From Lota lota (taxonomy: Eukaryota > Chordata > Actinopteri > Gadiformes > Lotidae): 64,000 nt of DNA. Below, one piece after another: positions 32,305 to 44,653 of the stretch (its first letter is position 1; each line of letters begins with the position of its first letter). The stretch is from assembly GCA_026745465.1 (NCBI GenBank), contig JACYXH010000363.1:4746001-4810000 (forward strand), in the 5' to 3' direction. A program made the translations under genes and the position numbers. The notes beneath the pieces were generated by a model. It ran no database searches, had not been told where the DNA came from, and saw nothing but the letters and a program-made list of their open reading frames with translations.

Positions 32305-32895
32305 ACCTATGGCCTTTTTCCATTGGCACTTTTGGCCATGCCGAATCATACCATGCCAAACTGACATGCATCTTCCCGAGATGGACCATCATCGGAGTGG
32401 GGCCAGAAGTTGTCTCTCAAATTGTAGGAATACAGCCCTATAAAAATACAACAACAATGTGCGTTCTTGTGCATGAGACTCATTGCCATGCACGCAGAGT
32501 ATGGCTAGAGATATTGATATTCAACGTGTTTTTTTTTCTAATATCAAGGACATCTTGTGGCAATAGATCGTCTCTCAATGAGCAATTGACTTAAAGAAGC
32601 AAAAAAGGGGGAATGTTGAACGTCAAACTGAATTCAACATCGCCGATGTCATGGTCTGTGTCCCGTCTGTCTGAAACAACCCAAATAAATTAAATGTCTC
32701 TGAAACTAATCAATCAAAGAGGTTACATAAGTGTGTGTGTGTTTGGTGTTTCACAACTCAAGACAAGTGAGTCATCAGTTAAAGAAACACCTTCAAGCGA
32801 GCAGCCCTGTTGTAATGGCGATGCAAATCCCAGCCGAGCTGGGCAGAGTAAAACCGGGTCAAGCCAGGCCAGTTTAGTATAATGGAATAAGGCCA
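32305..32895. mobile_element. Fish interspersed repeat with inverted ends
   Basis: Left end GGCCTTTTTCCATTGGCAC resembles the reverse complement of the right end (GTATAATGGAATAAGGCC). The interior has the GCCATGCCGAATCATACC / CCAGCCGAGCTGGGC motifs seen in common fish MITE-like repeats. Non-coding; in the intron between exons 18' and 19'. Confidence 0.6.
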
Positions 32896-34046
32896 CTATT
32901 GGGCAGGAGCCTTAAGATGCGAAAGCTTTTAGATGGTTGACTCAGCTGGTCCCAATCTATGATCTACTCGACTGCTCTGGTCTATGTCCAACCTCACTGG
33001 TGTTTGATTGACAGGGACATTTACATATCAAGAATCTTCAATGTGACAATCGTCAATGTGACAAAAAGAATAGGACAATAGGGTAATAAAATAAGAAAAG
33101 TGGATAAATGGATAAATATGAAGTAAAATAGCCCAACAGGACAAGTTAATAAATTTGTTATATTTTGCAATCATTGATACACAAATAAAAAAGAACAAAA
33201 TGTTATTATTAGACAAAAGAAACAACCGCTTTAACTTTTATTAGCAATGTTTAATCTGCATCTCGGTCTCACTGTGTGTGTATCTTTCAGTGTGAACCTT
33301 AAGATGATGAATAACAACAGTCTGACCGTGACCATAAGGGACTACGTCAAGTTTAGGGTGGTCAGGCACACAAAGGTGTGGAGGAAACGCCACTACCAGC
33401 AGGATTATCTGGGATTCTACACATTGGAAAATAACCGTATGTCCCAGGAAGTCCATAGCCTGCTAGGTAAGGCTTTGTCCACTAGGGGGCATATGTTGGC
33501 TTTCTTTCTACTGAGCCAACCATAGATGATTCATAAGCAAACACATTATACCTCAGAAGTGTTTGTTTTCATATTAAAATCTGTTAGAAATTATTAGGTT
33601 ACAGCAAACCGCTCAGCATACCACATTTCTATTTATAATATTTTACGTTAAAGTTGCTAATTATTATGTATTTATTTATGTCTTTCTTTAATAATAACAT
33701 CCAGGTCAGTTCTACCATGGGATTGGGTTTGAGGTTAGAGATCTACGTCCAGGAGAGGTTCTTGAGAAACCAGACGCCACCATGTCTGTCAAAGGACATC
33801 AGCTCAATGTGACCAGGTACAACCGCTACCTTACACCACTTTATTTGTAAAATCTTTAAGTTTTTTATATTCTGAAGTTGTATTTATTCGTCCTTGGTCT
33901 GCAGGAGCTGGCATCAAGACTTCAGGAAGGATGTGCAGAACGGAGCAAATGTTCCCTGCTGGTTCGTTCACAGTAATGGAACAGGGCTCATTGACGGGAG
34001 TGCTTCAGATTACATTGTGTCAGGCCTCTTTAAGACTGACAAGTAG

Positions 34047-35854
34047 GTAGTATCCTTGATTACATAGCCAGACACTTCAGGCTGGCTAACAGCCTCTATT
34101 TCAATCACCTCTCAGTGGCAGCCCAGGGACCAAAGGCAGGCGTTTGGAGGAGTTCCATATCCCCGATAAAGGGGCTCAATGCCAGATGGATAACTTCTTA
34201 GTTTTTTCACTTCAACTATATTTTTGTAATTTTGAGTCATACATAGGCCTGTAGACCGAGATTAAAAGCTAATTTCAGCTAGCTAAACTGACAGCGTAAG
34301 CCCTGTCGAGGAGTTTTAATCGAGTAGCCATTAATTGGCACTGATGAGTTCAGATCAAGGATCCAGCTGTAGTCTGTACACGACATGTGTGTTCTCCATG
34401 ATATCTGAAATTGTTTGTGCCTCCAGGGGGAGTTGTTGCTGTAATAATGGCAGAGGAGAATTAGTATTAGTACTTAGTCCAACTGTTGGAAGTGACGACA
34501 TTAAGCAGATTACAATCAAAGTATTTTCTTTTTACTATTTTTATATTATTTCCAAATTGTAAAAGAAATAAAAATGGTGCCAAAATACGCTCATCTTTGA
34601 TGTATTGTATAGCAGCACAAACTATGCTCCGTTAAAAAAATACAAAACAAGGATACTTAATTGTAATTATCAAGCCAAAGTGATTGACAATAAAGAAACT
34701 ATGAGCGATTCAAAAATACTTTGAGAAGATTTTGATCTGCGAAGGCCAAATAATGATGAAAAATGTTAGAGGTTTAAAGAAAACACCACCTTTTTGTGAG
34801 AATGTCAAGACCTTCTGCGGGGATTTGGAAGAGCTGTGTTTGCCATGCGCTCCATTGCTGATTAGCTAGTTGCTGCTTGTCTCAAAGACCAACTTTTGTT
34901 TCCACACACAGTACTTGTTGGGTAAATGGCAGTGGTTCACAGAACAAATGTTTACTCTGTGGGGTCACGTATGAGGGGTTGTGTATTTGTTCTCCTTGTA
35001 CTCTTGTGCACCAGTTTTGTCTATTATAAAAACACAGAACACATATTTGACATGACCAGGTTCATTTGGTACACAGACTATAATTATTGTGGTTGACATG
35101 TCAACATATGCAGACCATTAAAGAGTGTTAATCCCCTTCATTCAGGCATTGTATGTTTATTGAACATACACATTATTAATATACAGTATGTGTATATATA
35201 TATATATACACACGACATGTGAGTAGTCACGGTGGTGTGGTGAGTGGCTTTGACGGTTTCAAGCCTCTTGATCGAAATATTTGAGTATGTGAACTCCTTG
35301 CTCTATAGTTTGCCAGCTTGTGTTACGTGTCTGCAGTGTTAGTCTTGATAGATCCAGGGCAATTGTGTTGACCCCAGTCATGTCGGAAGTTCGGGAGTTG
35401 AGAGTGGGGTGACCAGATGTTGCTGATTTGGAGGGATGCTGGCCAGATGAGGTGCCTGGTCCCCAACTAATACTGTCACCTGGACAGAGTCCTCAAGCAG
35501 GTTAGATAACATTTGCAGAGTTTGCTTCTCCCAAATTGATGTGAGTCAGTATATTCCCAAACAGCCATGATACTGATGTTATCGAGATGAGCATGAAACC
35601 TGCGTAAGTCTGGTTAGGTATTTTTACCATAAAAAAAAAGGTGTTAGGCTCACTAGACTCACTCAGTGCTAAATAAACGGTTCACTCCCTTGATTTGAAA
35701 AGAAATACACACATCAAATATGCATAGATAAAGCAATTGATAATTTCATGTGTATTTCATTTTTAAAGAAATACACACATCATATATTGCTTTACCTATG
35801 CATACAAAATGACTAGAAATGTCTTAATACCCGATGACTAAATATGTCTTGGTA
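34047..35854. other. Spacer after the ITIH duplicate
   Basis: No coding exons recognised. A possible poly(A) signal, AATAAA, is at 34567-34572, and a short TA/CA patch at 35185-35212. Confidence 0.5.
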
Positions 35855-36440
35855 CCTAACCTAATGTGTCTTAGTACCTAACCTAATAACTCTTAGTACC
35901 TAACCTAATGACTAGATATGTGTCTTAGTAACTAACCTAATAAGATATGCCTGAATACCTAACCTAAGGATATGTCTTGATACCACCCTAATGACTAGAA
36001 CAAGATTTCTCCTTGAGTTGGATACACACACGCCGTAAACAAGCGAAAGGTAAAGAAACAAGTTTTTATTCCTCTGTAGGGATCCTTTCCATAATGTAAA
36101 ATTTATTTTGAGCCGGTCAATGCCAAAAACAAGCAATTTTAACGGACGTTTATTGATGGGACATTATTGCCCCGTTTTCTCAGTTTACGGATACAGCACT
36201 TTCACGCAATACTGGACCAGTTTCAAAAAATGTAGTCCCTTCGTCCCAAAATGATCGGACAGTAGGGTCCAGCTTGAAAAATCCAGAAGTTTTCCTTTAA
36301 TTCCTAACCTAATGACTAGATATGGCTTAATACGTAACCTTATTACTATTTGTCTTAATAGCTCAATTAATATATCTTAATATCTAACGTCAACTTAATG
36401 ACAAGCTGTGTCTTCATAACCTAAATAGTCTTATAGTATA
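35855..36440. repeat. Interrupted 28-31 bp minisatellite
   Basis: Units of the TACCTAACCTAATGACTAGATATGTCTTA type run from 35855 to about 36003 and resume from about 36300 to 36440. The middle 290 bp is unrelated and may be an insertion. Confidence 0.75.
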
Positions 36441-36998
36441 AGAACATGTTGTGTTTGATTCTTTATTGCGAAAATGTGTTAATTGTATCTGTTTGTTTTA
36501 CTTAACGCAATACATATTTCTTAATAAACATCATGATTCTTACATTTACATTTGTTTACGAATTAATTGGTACTGGTAATTATGCTTATAATAATAAGTA
36601 TTGTGAATAATACGATGCTTTTCTAATCCAAAGTAAAATTCATAATAGATTTTCAAAGTTCCCACTGGGAATTCCTGTCATTTTCTTATGGGTCTTCTAA
36701 AGGGAGAATCTCCTGAACGAGTATTCTTCTGAAACTTTGACTGGGGTGTGATCAGTAGGCATCTGTGCAGGGTGCGTGTATAGGCCTACACACGAGGAGT
36801 AGGCTATGCATTTGAGAGTGTAGTGTATGTGACTGCATGTGTGCATGTTTTCGTAAGCTTCGGTGATTCGCACCAGATGTGGTTCACTCGGGGTGTCTGC
36901 GACAGAGAGGCCGCACTGTACTTCACTGAGCTCGAGTTGTGAAAAGCAAACATGCAACTTCTTTCACACATGGCTGACATTAATATCTCTGCTGTATC

Positions 36999-36999
<1 letters not shown>

Positions 37000-37032
<33 letters not shown>
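37000..37032. repeat. Poly(C) run of 33
   Basis: Longest homopolymer of the window, followed directly by a short (CA)n. Confidence 0.97.
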
Positions 37033-37046
<14 letters not shown>

Positions 37047-37604
37047 AAATTAAGATAGAAGCTTCATGTCTCGCTGGCGGTCGGGGAAGATCTTTACGTA
37101 GTTGCAATGGGATCAGTTAATGCTCTTATATTCGGCCAACAGGAGGCAGCAACGACCCATACATGTACAGCTGTTTATTGATCCAACACGAGTTCCTCCG
37201 TTGGGTGAAATCATGTTACAGTGTCGGGCTTCTTACTGTTATCACACTTTGGATATTTGTTCTATCTGATTGTGGTTTGGTAATCTCCAACATTTAATCA
37301 ATGATAATATTTTAGAGAGGAACGTTCCTCTTCTCAAGTTTTACATTGTAACAAACAACAACATTATTTTGTGTCACACTGGGACACAACACAAAAGAGC
37401 GGAAGGCCAAATTGCATTCTGGGATCAATACTGCTTTCAGTGACGAATTCAAGAGATGAACATGTAATGGAAGAAATAAAAAGTCCAAATGATGTAATAT
37501 AAAACACTACGATCCATTGTTCAGCACCAGTCCTTCACTCCTTCAGGTGCACTTCCCTCTACCTTCATCCTCACCTCTCACCCCCACCACCACCTCCTCC
37601 CATA

Positions 37605-37722
<118 letters not shown>

Positions 37723-38428
37723 CTCTTACTGCTTGCTTTACCTTTTGTCCCCGTGTGAATATTTCACATTGCTGCTGCCGCTGGTGCGTGATGCACCAGG
37801 ACTGAGACCCCATTGTATGCGCCGTGGGTGCCTTGGTATGCAGGCACCCGGCGCGTGGTGCGCCATGACACGCGTGTGGCCCCTGACGCCGGCCTGCCGG
37901 CCCCTGGCCGGCCTCTGCCCCCCGCCTGCCTGCCTGCCTGTCTACCTCCTGCCTGTTTGTCGGTCTGTCTGTCCTTCTGCCCGGCTTGTCTATTTGCCCG
38001 CCTGTTTATCTGTAGCTGTGCCTGGCTGTCTATCTGGCTGTGTACCCGCCTGTCTGTATGTCTGTCTGCCCGCCTGTCTGTCTGACTTCAGCATCTGTTT
38101 GTTTCCACCTGAGAGATACGGCTACATACCTGGCAGCCACCCTGGCAGCCCAGCCTAGCCCCCCAGGAGACATCAACATTCACACAGCTGATCTAACTTT
38201 GATTATGAAGGAAAAACAAAGGTGCAAATAGAATGTTTAAATTGGGTTTCGTAACGTCTCACATTCATTGACTCTTGTTTTTGCTCTATGACCAAATTAA
38301 ATCAACTGTAATTGTTTAGATTTGGAATATTTTTAATTGAATCAGTTTGCGTGTAGTTGCACTCCGTTTTAGAGCTGGGATTCTGTGTCTAGTTGGGCTG
38401 AGTGGCTGGAAGGAGGGCCACTGTGTGT

Positions 38429-38459
<31 letters not shown>

Positions 38460-38891
38460 TGGAGCTGCACTGCAGTGTAAATCCCAGGGGGGAGAGAGAG
38501 AGAGAGAGTGCGAGAGAGAGGGGTGAAAAGTTGAACAGCGGTGTTGACCTTCCTTAGCACCAGGGCTCTGAAGTCAGGCGCGGGACGAAGGCACGAGGAG
38601 GATATTCTCAAGTTCCTTCTCTCTCTCTCTCTCTCCCTCCCTCCATCTCGCCATCACTCTATCTTTCTCTCCATCCCTTCCAGAGGAACCGTCATCACCC
38701 GCCCCTCCCACGCGGAAACAATTAGCATCGGCGATAAGCCGCAGCACATATTCCATCTTTCTCTCATCTCTCATGTTTGTTAAGGGCTTTATTTTCCCCT
38801 CCATGACGAAAGACTTTCTGTGTCTTTCTGTCATGCCGCTGTTACATTAAACTTGCATCTGAGCTGAGTGAGAGAGAGAGAGAGTCACAGA

Positions 38892-38922
<31 letters not shown>

Positions 38923-39650
38923 TGAGAGCGAGTGGGGGAGAGAAAGAGAGACTAAGTGGGGCCGTGTGTTTGTCATGGAGCTGAATTCCAGATGGAGTGA
39001 TAATGAAGGAAACAAGCAAACATAAAGAAGACAAAAATAGAGTGAATAAAAAGGCAGACTGACAGACGACAAGAGGAGGGGATTTTGGGGCAAATGTGCA
39101 AAACTGGGACCTTTATGTGTGTGTATATTCTGTTATGAAAGGTGTATGTGTTGAAATTTTACTTTTTTGTGTTTTGTGTTAGTCTGTATACACATTTGAA
39201 ATGTTGTGTTACATGTTGCCTGTACAGTATGCCTTCTTTATTCACTAAAACAACATGGAACTAGAATTCTAAAGTAAATCTGTGTTCTGGACTCTCCCTG
39301 TAGGAAAGCAGCTCACACGACAGAAGACGTGCTCCACGATCCCATCTGTTTTAGTTTTGGAGGGTTGTGATAACCTCAGACTGCCCCCCCGATTGGATTT
39401 AATCTCGCCCCTCATCTCTTTGGGTTGGTCAGCTGACAGCATGCTACGCCGCCATTGGTCAGCTTGCTACCAAGGAAGAGGAATTTGTGTAGCATTGTGT
39501 TGAGTTAGCAGTTAGCCGGTGAGAAGTTTAGACTACCATCTGCAACCATAACACAATCTCAAGACACAGAAACACAGGGGGAATGTTTGGGATGAATGTT
39601 AGACATTAGAGCTAACCTGTTAGTAAGGCATCATCTCACCATGCACCCTT
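37723..39650. other. Repeat-rich spacer
   Basis: GC-rich stretch 37775-37920 followed by a C/T-rich TGCC/TGTC simple repeat (37920-38090), GT then 17 G at 38421-38459, and GA/CT patches (38490-38520, 38610-38645, 38870-38950). No gene recognised. Confidence 0.5.
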
Positions 39651-39659
39651 CCGTGCAGA

Positions 39660-40015
39660 GAGTACATGTGTATAAAGAGTAAGAGAGTATAACTATAAAG
39701 AGTGAGAGCAACAGTATAAAGAGTGAGAGTAAGAGTATAAAGAGTGAGAGAGCATTACTATGAAGAGTGGGAGCAAGAGTATAAAGAGTGAGAGAGCATG
39801 ACTACAAAGAGTGAGAGCATGAGTATACATAGAGTGAGAGCGTATGAATATATAGAGGGAGAGCATGAGTATAAAGAATGAGAGAGCATTGGCATAAAGA
39901 GTGAGAGAGTATGAGTATAGATAGAGTGAGAGAGCATAAGGATACATAGAGCGAGAGTACATGAGTATAAAGAGTGAGAGAGCATAAGGATACATAGAGT
40001 AAAAGAGCATGACAT
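39660..40015. repeat. 17-21 bp minisatellite (AGTATAAAGAGTGAGAG)
   Basis: About 17 imperfect units with interspersed AGCATGAGTATA and GGATACATAGAG variants. Confidence 0.85.
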
Positions 40016-40440
40016 AACTTGTCTAATTTGTAATATATGTTCTCAATTTCAACTGAAGTTTGTGATCAGCTTCAAACCCAGACTCTCCTCTTCCATCAGC
40101 TAGTACATTATGGAGCTAGGTCTTCTCTATCGTCTTCCTCACCAAACCGTGTGATTTTCTACCTCCTAAGGCACACATCCTCTGTAGGCATGGCATCATG
40201 ATACATGATACAGTGGCATACACGTGAAGCACCACAGCTCTGTGTTTGGTTATATTTCATGAGCCATGGTGACCTCCGCAGCGTCTTTGCACCCCCCGGT
40301 GTGAGGCGTCTGCTCTGGGCTGAGGAGAGCTAGATTAGATCAGAGCTCCACTCTGTTTGTTTGTTTTGATTTGGGAGGGGCCGCTCCCCCCACACCCACC
40401 CACTCTTGTTGTTGTCCCTCCCCAGGATTCCCCCCGAGGG

Positions 40441-40482
40441 CTCACACACACACACACATACACACATACACACAAACACACC

Positions 40483-40528
<46 letters not shown>

Positions 40529-40880
40529 CACAGAGTCAACTGGAGAACCCCCTACCTACCACACACCCCCCTGACCCCACGCTCACCTTTTTCTAACCAG
40601 TCCTCGTCCAGGCATCTGCACCCCCCCCCCCCCCCCCCCCAAATAAAAAGAAGAAGTAGCAAAATGAGAAGAAGAGAAGAGAGGGCTTAGTGTCCAATCG
40701 ACCAAATCACAACCAGACTCCCTCATCCTCGGAGCATCGGCCAGCAGCACCACCCAGAACCTTCTAGAACCAGCTCCAAACCCCCAGGCCCTGCTGTTGG
40801 CTCAAGGGAGGAAGACATATGAAAATAACATCTCCCTTTCATCTGTTTGTTGGGTCCCCCCCCCCCCCCCCCCCCCCCCA
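40441..40880. repeat. (CA)n and two long poly(C) runs
   Basis: CA-rich 40441-40532, 20 C at 40621-40640, 24 C at 40856-40879. Confidence 0.95.
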
Positions 40881-41224
40881 CCCACCACTGTAAGGGCGAG
40901 GTCTTAGCTATATAGGTGGAGAGCTGTGCTCCGGGCCATAGGAAGATACTGTTATTTCTGACAGTGTGTGTCATGCAGGGTGTGTGAACTATGTCTCCTT
41001 AGAGTTCCAGCTGGAGTCTGGCATTTAATTTAGTTTTTCATTAAAGGCACTGGAGGTGTACAAGGCGGACTGCCATGGTGGACAGGGTAGAGAATAAGCT
41101 GCAAACTTGATGCTTGCCGACCATTTCAACGGTTTGAAAATGACACAACCAAGCACATTTTCTGTTCAGAATAATTAGCCCTAATGCTGTCTTTCTCCCA
41201 GGCGACTGTGAAGAGCTGCAATGT

Positions 41225-41410
41225 CTTGTGACTACACTATGAGTCCTGTACCTCTGTCTGTCCTCCTCTTCTGTCCCTCTAGCTGTCTCTCTGTCTGTCC
41301 ACCTCTTCTGTCCCTCTGTATGTCCTCTGTCTGTCCTCCTCTTCTGTCCCTCTCTCTATCTGTCCTCCTCTTCTGTCCCTCTGTCTGTCCACCTCTTCTG
41401 TCCCTCGGTA
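41225..41410. repeat. CT-rich tandem repeat (TCTGTCCCTC units)
   Basis: Imperfect repeats of CTCTTCTGTCCCTCTGTCTG-type units. Confidence 0.75.
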
Positions 41411-41504
41411 TGTCTTATTACAGCTTATTTCCAGTTACTCTTCCAGTTACTACTCTTCCTATAAAGCGATCCACCCAACTGCATACAAACAGTGTAGCCG
41501 CAAG

Positions 41505-41505
41505 G

Positions 41506-41555
<50 letters not shown>

Positions 41556-41674
41556 TACAACTCCCCCATTGACCTCTGCTTCATCTCTCACGAGGCCTGA
41601 GGCCAAGGCAGCTTGGCACCAGACAGTTATTCAGACCCTCAGGCTGAGAGAGAGACAGTCAGACAGAGAGAGCG

Positions 41675-41759
<85 letters not shown>

Positions 41760-41880
41760 AAGAGAAAGAGAAAGAGAAAGAGAAAGAGAAAGAGAAAGAG
41801 AAAGAGAAAGAGAAAGAGAAAGAGAAAGAGAAAGAGAAAGAGAATAGAGAAAGAGAAAGAAAGCGAGAGAGAGAGAGAGA
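41505..41880. repeat. (CA)n followed by a long purine tract (GA/GAAA)n
   Basis: CA run at 41505-41552, then an almost pure purine strand at 41646-41880, first GA then AAAGAG hexamers. Confidence 0.97.
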
Positions 41881-41959
41881 TGGAGTGGTGGGGGTCTGGG
41901 AAAGAGAGAGTGAGATAAGAGACCGAGGAGAAGGAGAAGGGGGGAGAGGGGGAGGGGGG

Positions 41960-43440
41960 GGTGATATTAGCTGGTCATTTAGTTATTAACATATTTATTC
42001 ACTTCACATTTCCCACTTCTTTCCAACCAAGTGTGGAGTTTCCTACGTTTGAAAAATAACTTTTGTGACAAGTTTGATTAAAATATTAAGCCTTGGTCTG
42101 GCATTGTTTCATGGAATTGTGTTAAAAACAAAGAAAAGTCATACATTTTAAAAGTCCTGCAAACTAATTCACCCCTTTGACTACAATTGTTGACTTTGTA
42201 GTTCTTGCTCTCTAAAGCTGTTTAAAGGAAATTTGTTATTCTCATAAATTAATTTGGTCTTTTTTATGACGTTTCATTTAATTATAATCCCATGAAACAG
42301 GAAATAAAAGGCAGAAGCTGTGATTGGATTAAAAGCAGTCTTTGTAAACACTGACCCTGTGTGTCTGACGCACCTCCTTCATAGAGAGGTCCCTCATAGC
42401 AGCAGAGACGACGGCGTCTTTAAAGAGAATAAAATAGAAACAACAAGTTGGTGAGGCTCGCTGTGGAGTCTTTTTCATGCACAGCTGTGTCCATTTTGTT
42501 TTTTTTCATTCCTGCTAGTTTGGGGTTGTCTTTGAGCTCTGCTTTGAGCGATTAGCGGCCAGGACTTCTGAATGAAGACGTTTTTGTCAAGTCTTTTGCT
42601 CCTGCTTTGAATAATTACCGTCACATCAATTAATGACATGGGGCTGAGTATTAGCTAGGCTATACTGTATATTAAAGGATCATCCATTTGAAAGAATTTA
42701 ATAATATATATATATATATATATATATATTGTGGAGCAACTGCTGTATTTTCTAACACGTTAAATTAAAGGCTCCTGTACTCCAGATGAGATGGGAGTTT
42801 ATTGTATTAGACAAGTGATGTGGGTAAACCATGCCACCAGAGATGAGCGGTATCACCAGAGGCATCGCTCGAAATCTGAGTTGTGCCATTACACTGAGGA
42901 GAAGCCCAGTGTCTCGGGGAGAGGGAGAAGGAGAGAGACTCGCGGGGAGAGAGAGAGAGAGACACAGAACGGATTGTTCCGCAATAGACTGACGGACCTT
43001 TTAGCCTTATCTTCCTGAGCTTCTCTTACAGAAAACCAAGGAGAGAAGGGAAAGAATGCCCCGCTCTTTCTCTCCCTGCCGTTCTGCCATTCTCTCGTTT
43101 CTCCCTGTCTGCCTCTGCTTCCCTACTTCATTTCTTCTTCCCCCTTTGTCCGTCAGTCTTAACCCAAGCGCTCCTTTAAAATCCTCTTAACCCCTGCACT
43201 CCTTCCTTTGTCCGCCTCCCTCAATATCTCACCTTGATGTTTTAATATCTTGTTTCTCTCCCCTCCTGTCGGCCGTTCCCCGGCTCCTCGGCTCACTCTT
43301 AGGCCTCATTGCCTCTGCAGATTGGTCAGAAGACAAGCGGTCTCCGAGTCTCATCTAGCTGGCTGATACTGTTACACCCTCTCAGCATCAATCCTACTGC
43401 GAGGATCTGTGCCCGGACTGTACACATGACGGCTGGTGAG
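41960..43440. other. Unique AT-rich spacer, possible regulatory DNA
   Basis: Mostly non-repetitive except (TA)n at 42703-42730 and a GA patch at 42920-42965. No exon recognised. Confidence 0.35.
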
Positions 43441-43448
43441 GTGAAGCC

Positions 43449-43684
43449 GGGGGGGGGGGGGGGTTGGACATTGTCGTCGTCCCCCCAACTCATTTACATT
43501 TGTTTGCAGGTGACACATTTGGTGCACATTTGGATTTCCTGCATGTCACATTGATGTTTTGGTGTGCCCTCTCCGCCCCACCCTACCCAGCTCTCAGATT
43601 ATAGTATGTACACACACACACACACACACACGCGCGCATACACATATCTTTTATATGTCTATATATATATATATATATACACAT

Positions 43685-43731
<47 letters not shown>

Positions 43732-44152
43732 TGTATTTGGCTGTGGCTCTGACAGAACGGATGATAATTAGATATGAAAGAGAGGCATGCAGGGCGTGGC
43801 GCGCAGCGCAGGCCGCTATGATGCAAACGCACTATTAATGAGATAGGTCTTATCTGCTCTCCTCCCAGGAACTCTGCCTTTGATCGCCCCCGACGCAGTC
43901 GACTTAATACAGTTTTGATTGATAGGCAGAGATGACGAGAGAGGAAGAGAGAGAGGCGCCGTGGACTGGGGGCTGGAATTGGTGTGGCGTGTGTGTGTGT
44001 GTGTGTTTGTAGTGGGACGTTATTTCCCCTGATGCGACCACAACGATGCCCTTCACATGATGAAATAACTAGCAGTGCTACTTTAACCTCACGGATGCAA
44101 CTCAGGAACCTGTCATCACACTCTCTTGTGCATTAAATACTGTGCCTTGGTT

Positions 44153-44186
<34 letters not shown>

Positions 44187-44607
44187 CCTCTCTCCACTGC
44201 AGCTGCAGAAATAAATTCTCCCAGACAGTCGAAGTGGCCGGCATATTCAGTCACCGTAAAGCCCAACTATAACTCAGGGCCCCGGAGATCTTGTGCCTCA
44301 GACGGGGCCGGCGCTGTGCCTGTGCTGGGCCGGCACTGGGCCGGGCCTGGGGAGGAGGACTGAGATAAGGCCGTCTCTCTGACTGGATATGAGTTATAGC
44401 CACCCTGGAGGACGATGCTAACAGCGACCCGCCTCGGACAAAAACACACCGCTGTGATAGGTCCACCTAGTGAGTGTACTCCCTTGTAGAGAGGTGGTGG
44501 TGGAGGAGGTGGTGGGTGGGCGGGGTACCCGGGGCAGAGATAACGGCCCCCGCTCTCAATAACACCTTGTTAGGGTTGAGGTGTGTGTATGTGTGTATGT
44601 GTGTGTC

Positions 44608-44653
<46 letters not shown>

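Larger units (their letters stand above)
27468..34046 (+). pseudogene. ITIH C-terminal half duplicate (exons 13'-21' only), probably a pseudogene
   Basis: Nine exons equivalent to exons 13-21 of the intact gene, same order and orientation: 27468-27653, 28929-29068, 29435-29593, 30035-30061, 31646-31756, 31861-32065, 33291-33466, 33705-33816, 33905-34046 (TAG). It keeps [20 protein letters not shown] and the C-terminal propeptide to [12 protein letters not shown]. No signal peptide, VIT or vWA exons lie upstream, and no promoter was seen. Exon 15' has AAG changed to TAG at its second codon and a 2-bp deletion near its 3' end (159 versus 161 nt). Using the next AG (29439) or skipping the exon also gives early stops. 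Other exons and splice sites look sound and length changes are multiples of three, so the damage looks recent. A sequencing error in exon 15' or use as an alternative 3' module of the upstream gene is possible. Confidence 0.85.

Noticed and set aside
41221..41847. 208-codon plus-strand frame ending in poly(Arg-Glu)
   Set aside because: It is built from CT, CA, GA and AAAGAG simple repeats, with no domain and no splice or start context.
43320..43437. Possible exon (CTCTGCAG acceptor, CTG then GTGAGG donor)
   Set aside because: Open in one frame but with no family resemblance and no neighbouring exon; chance is likely.
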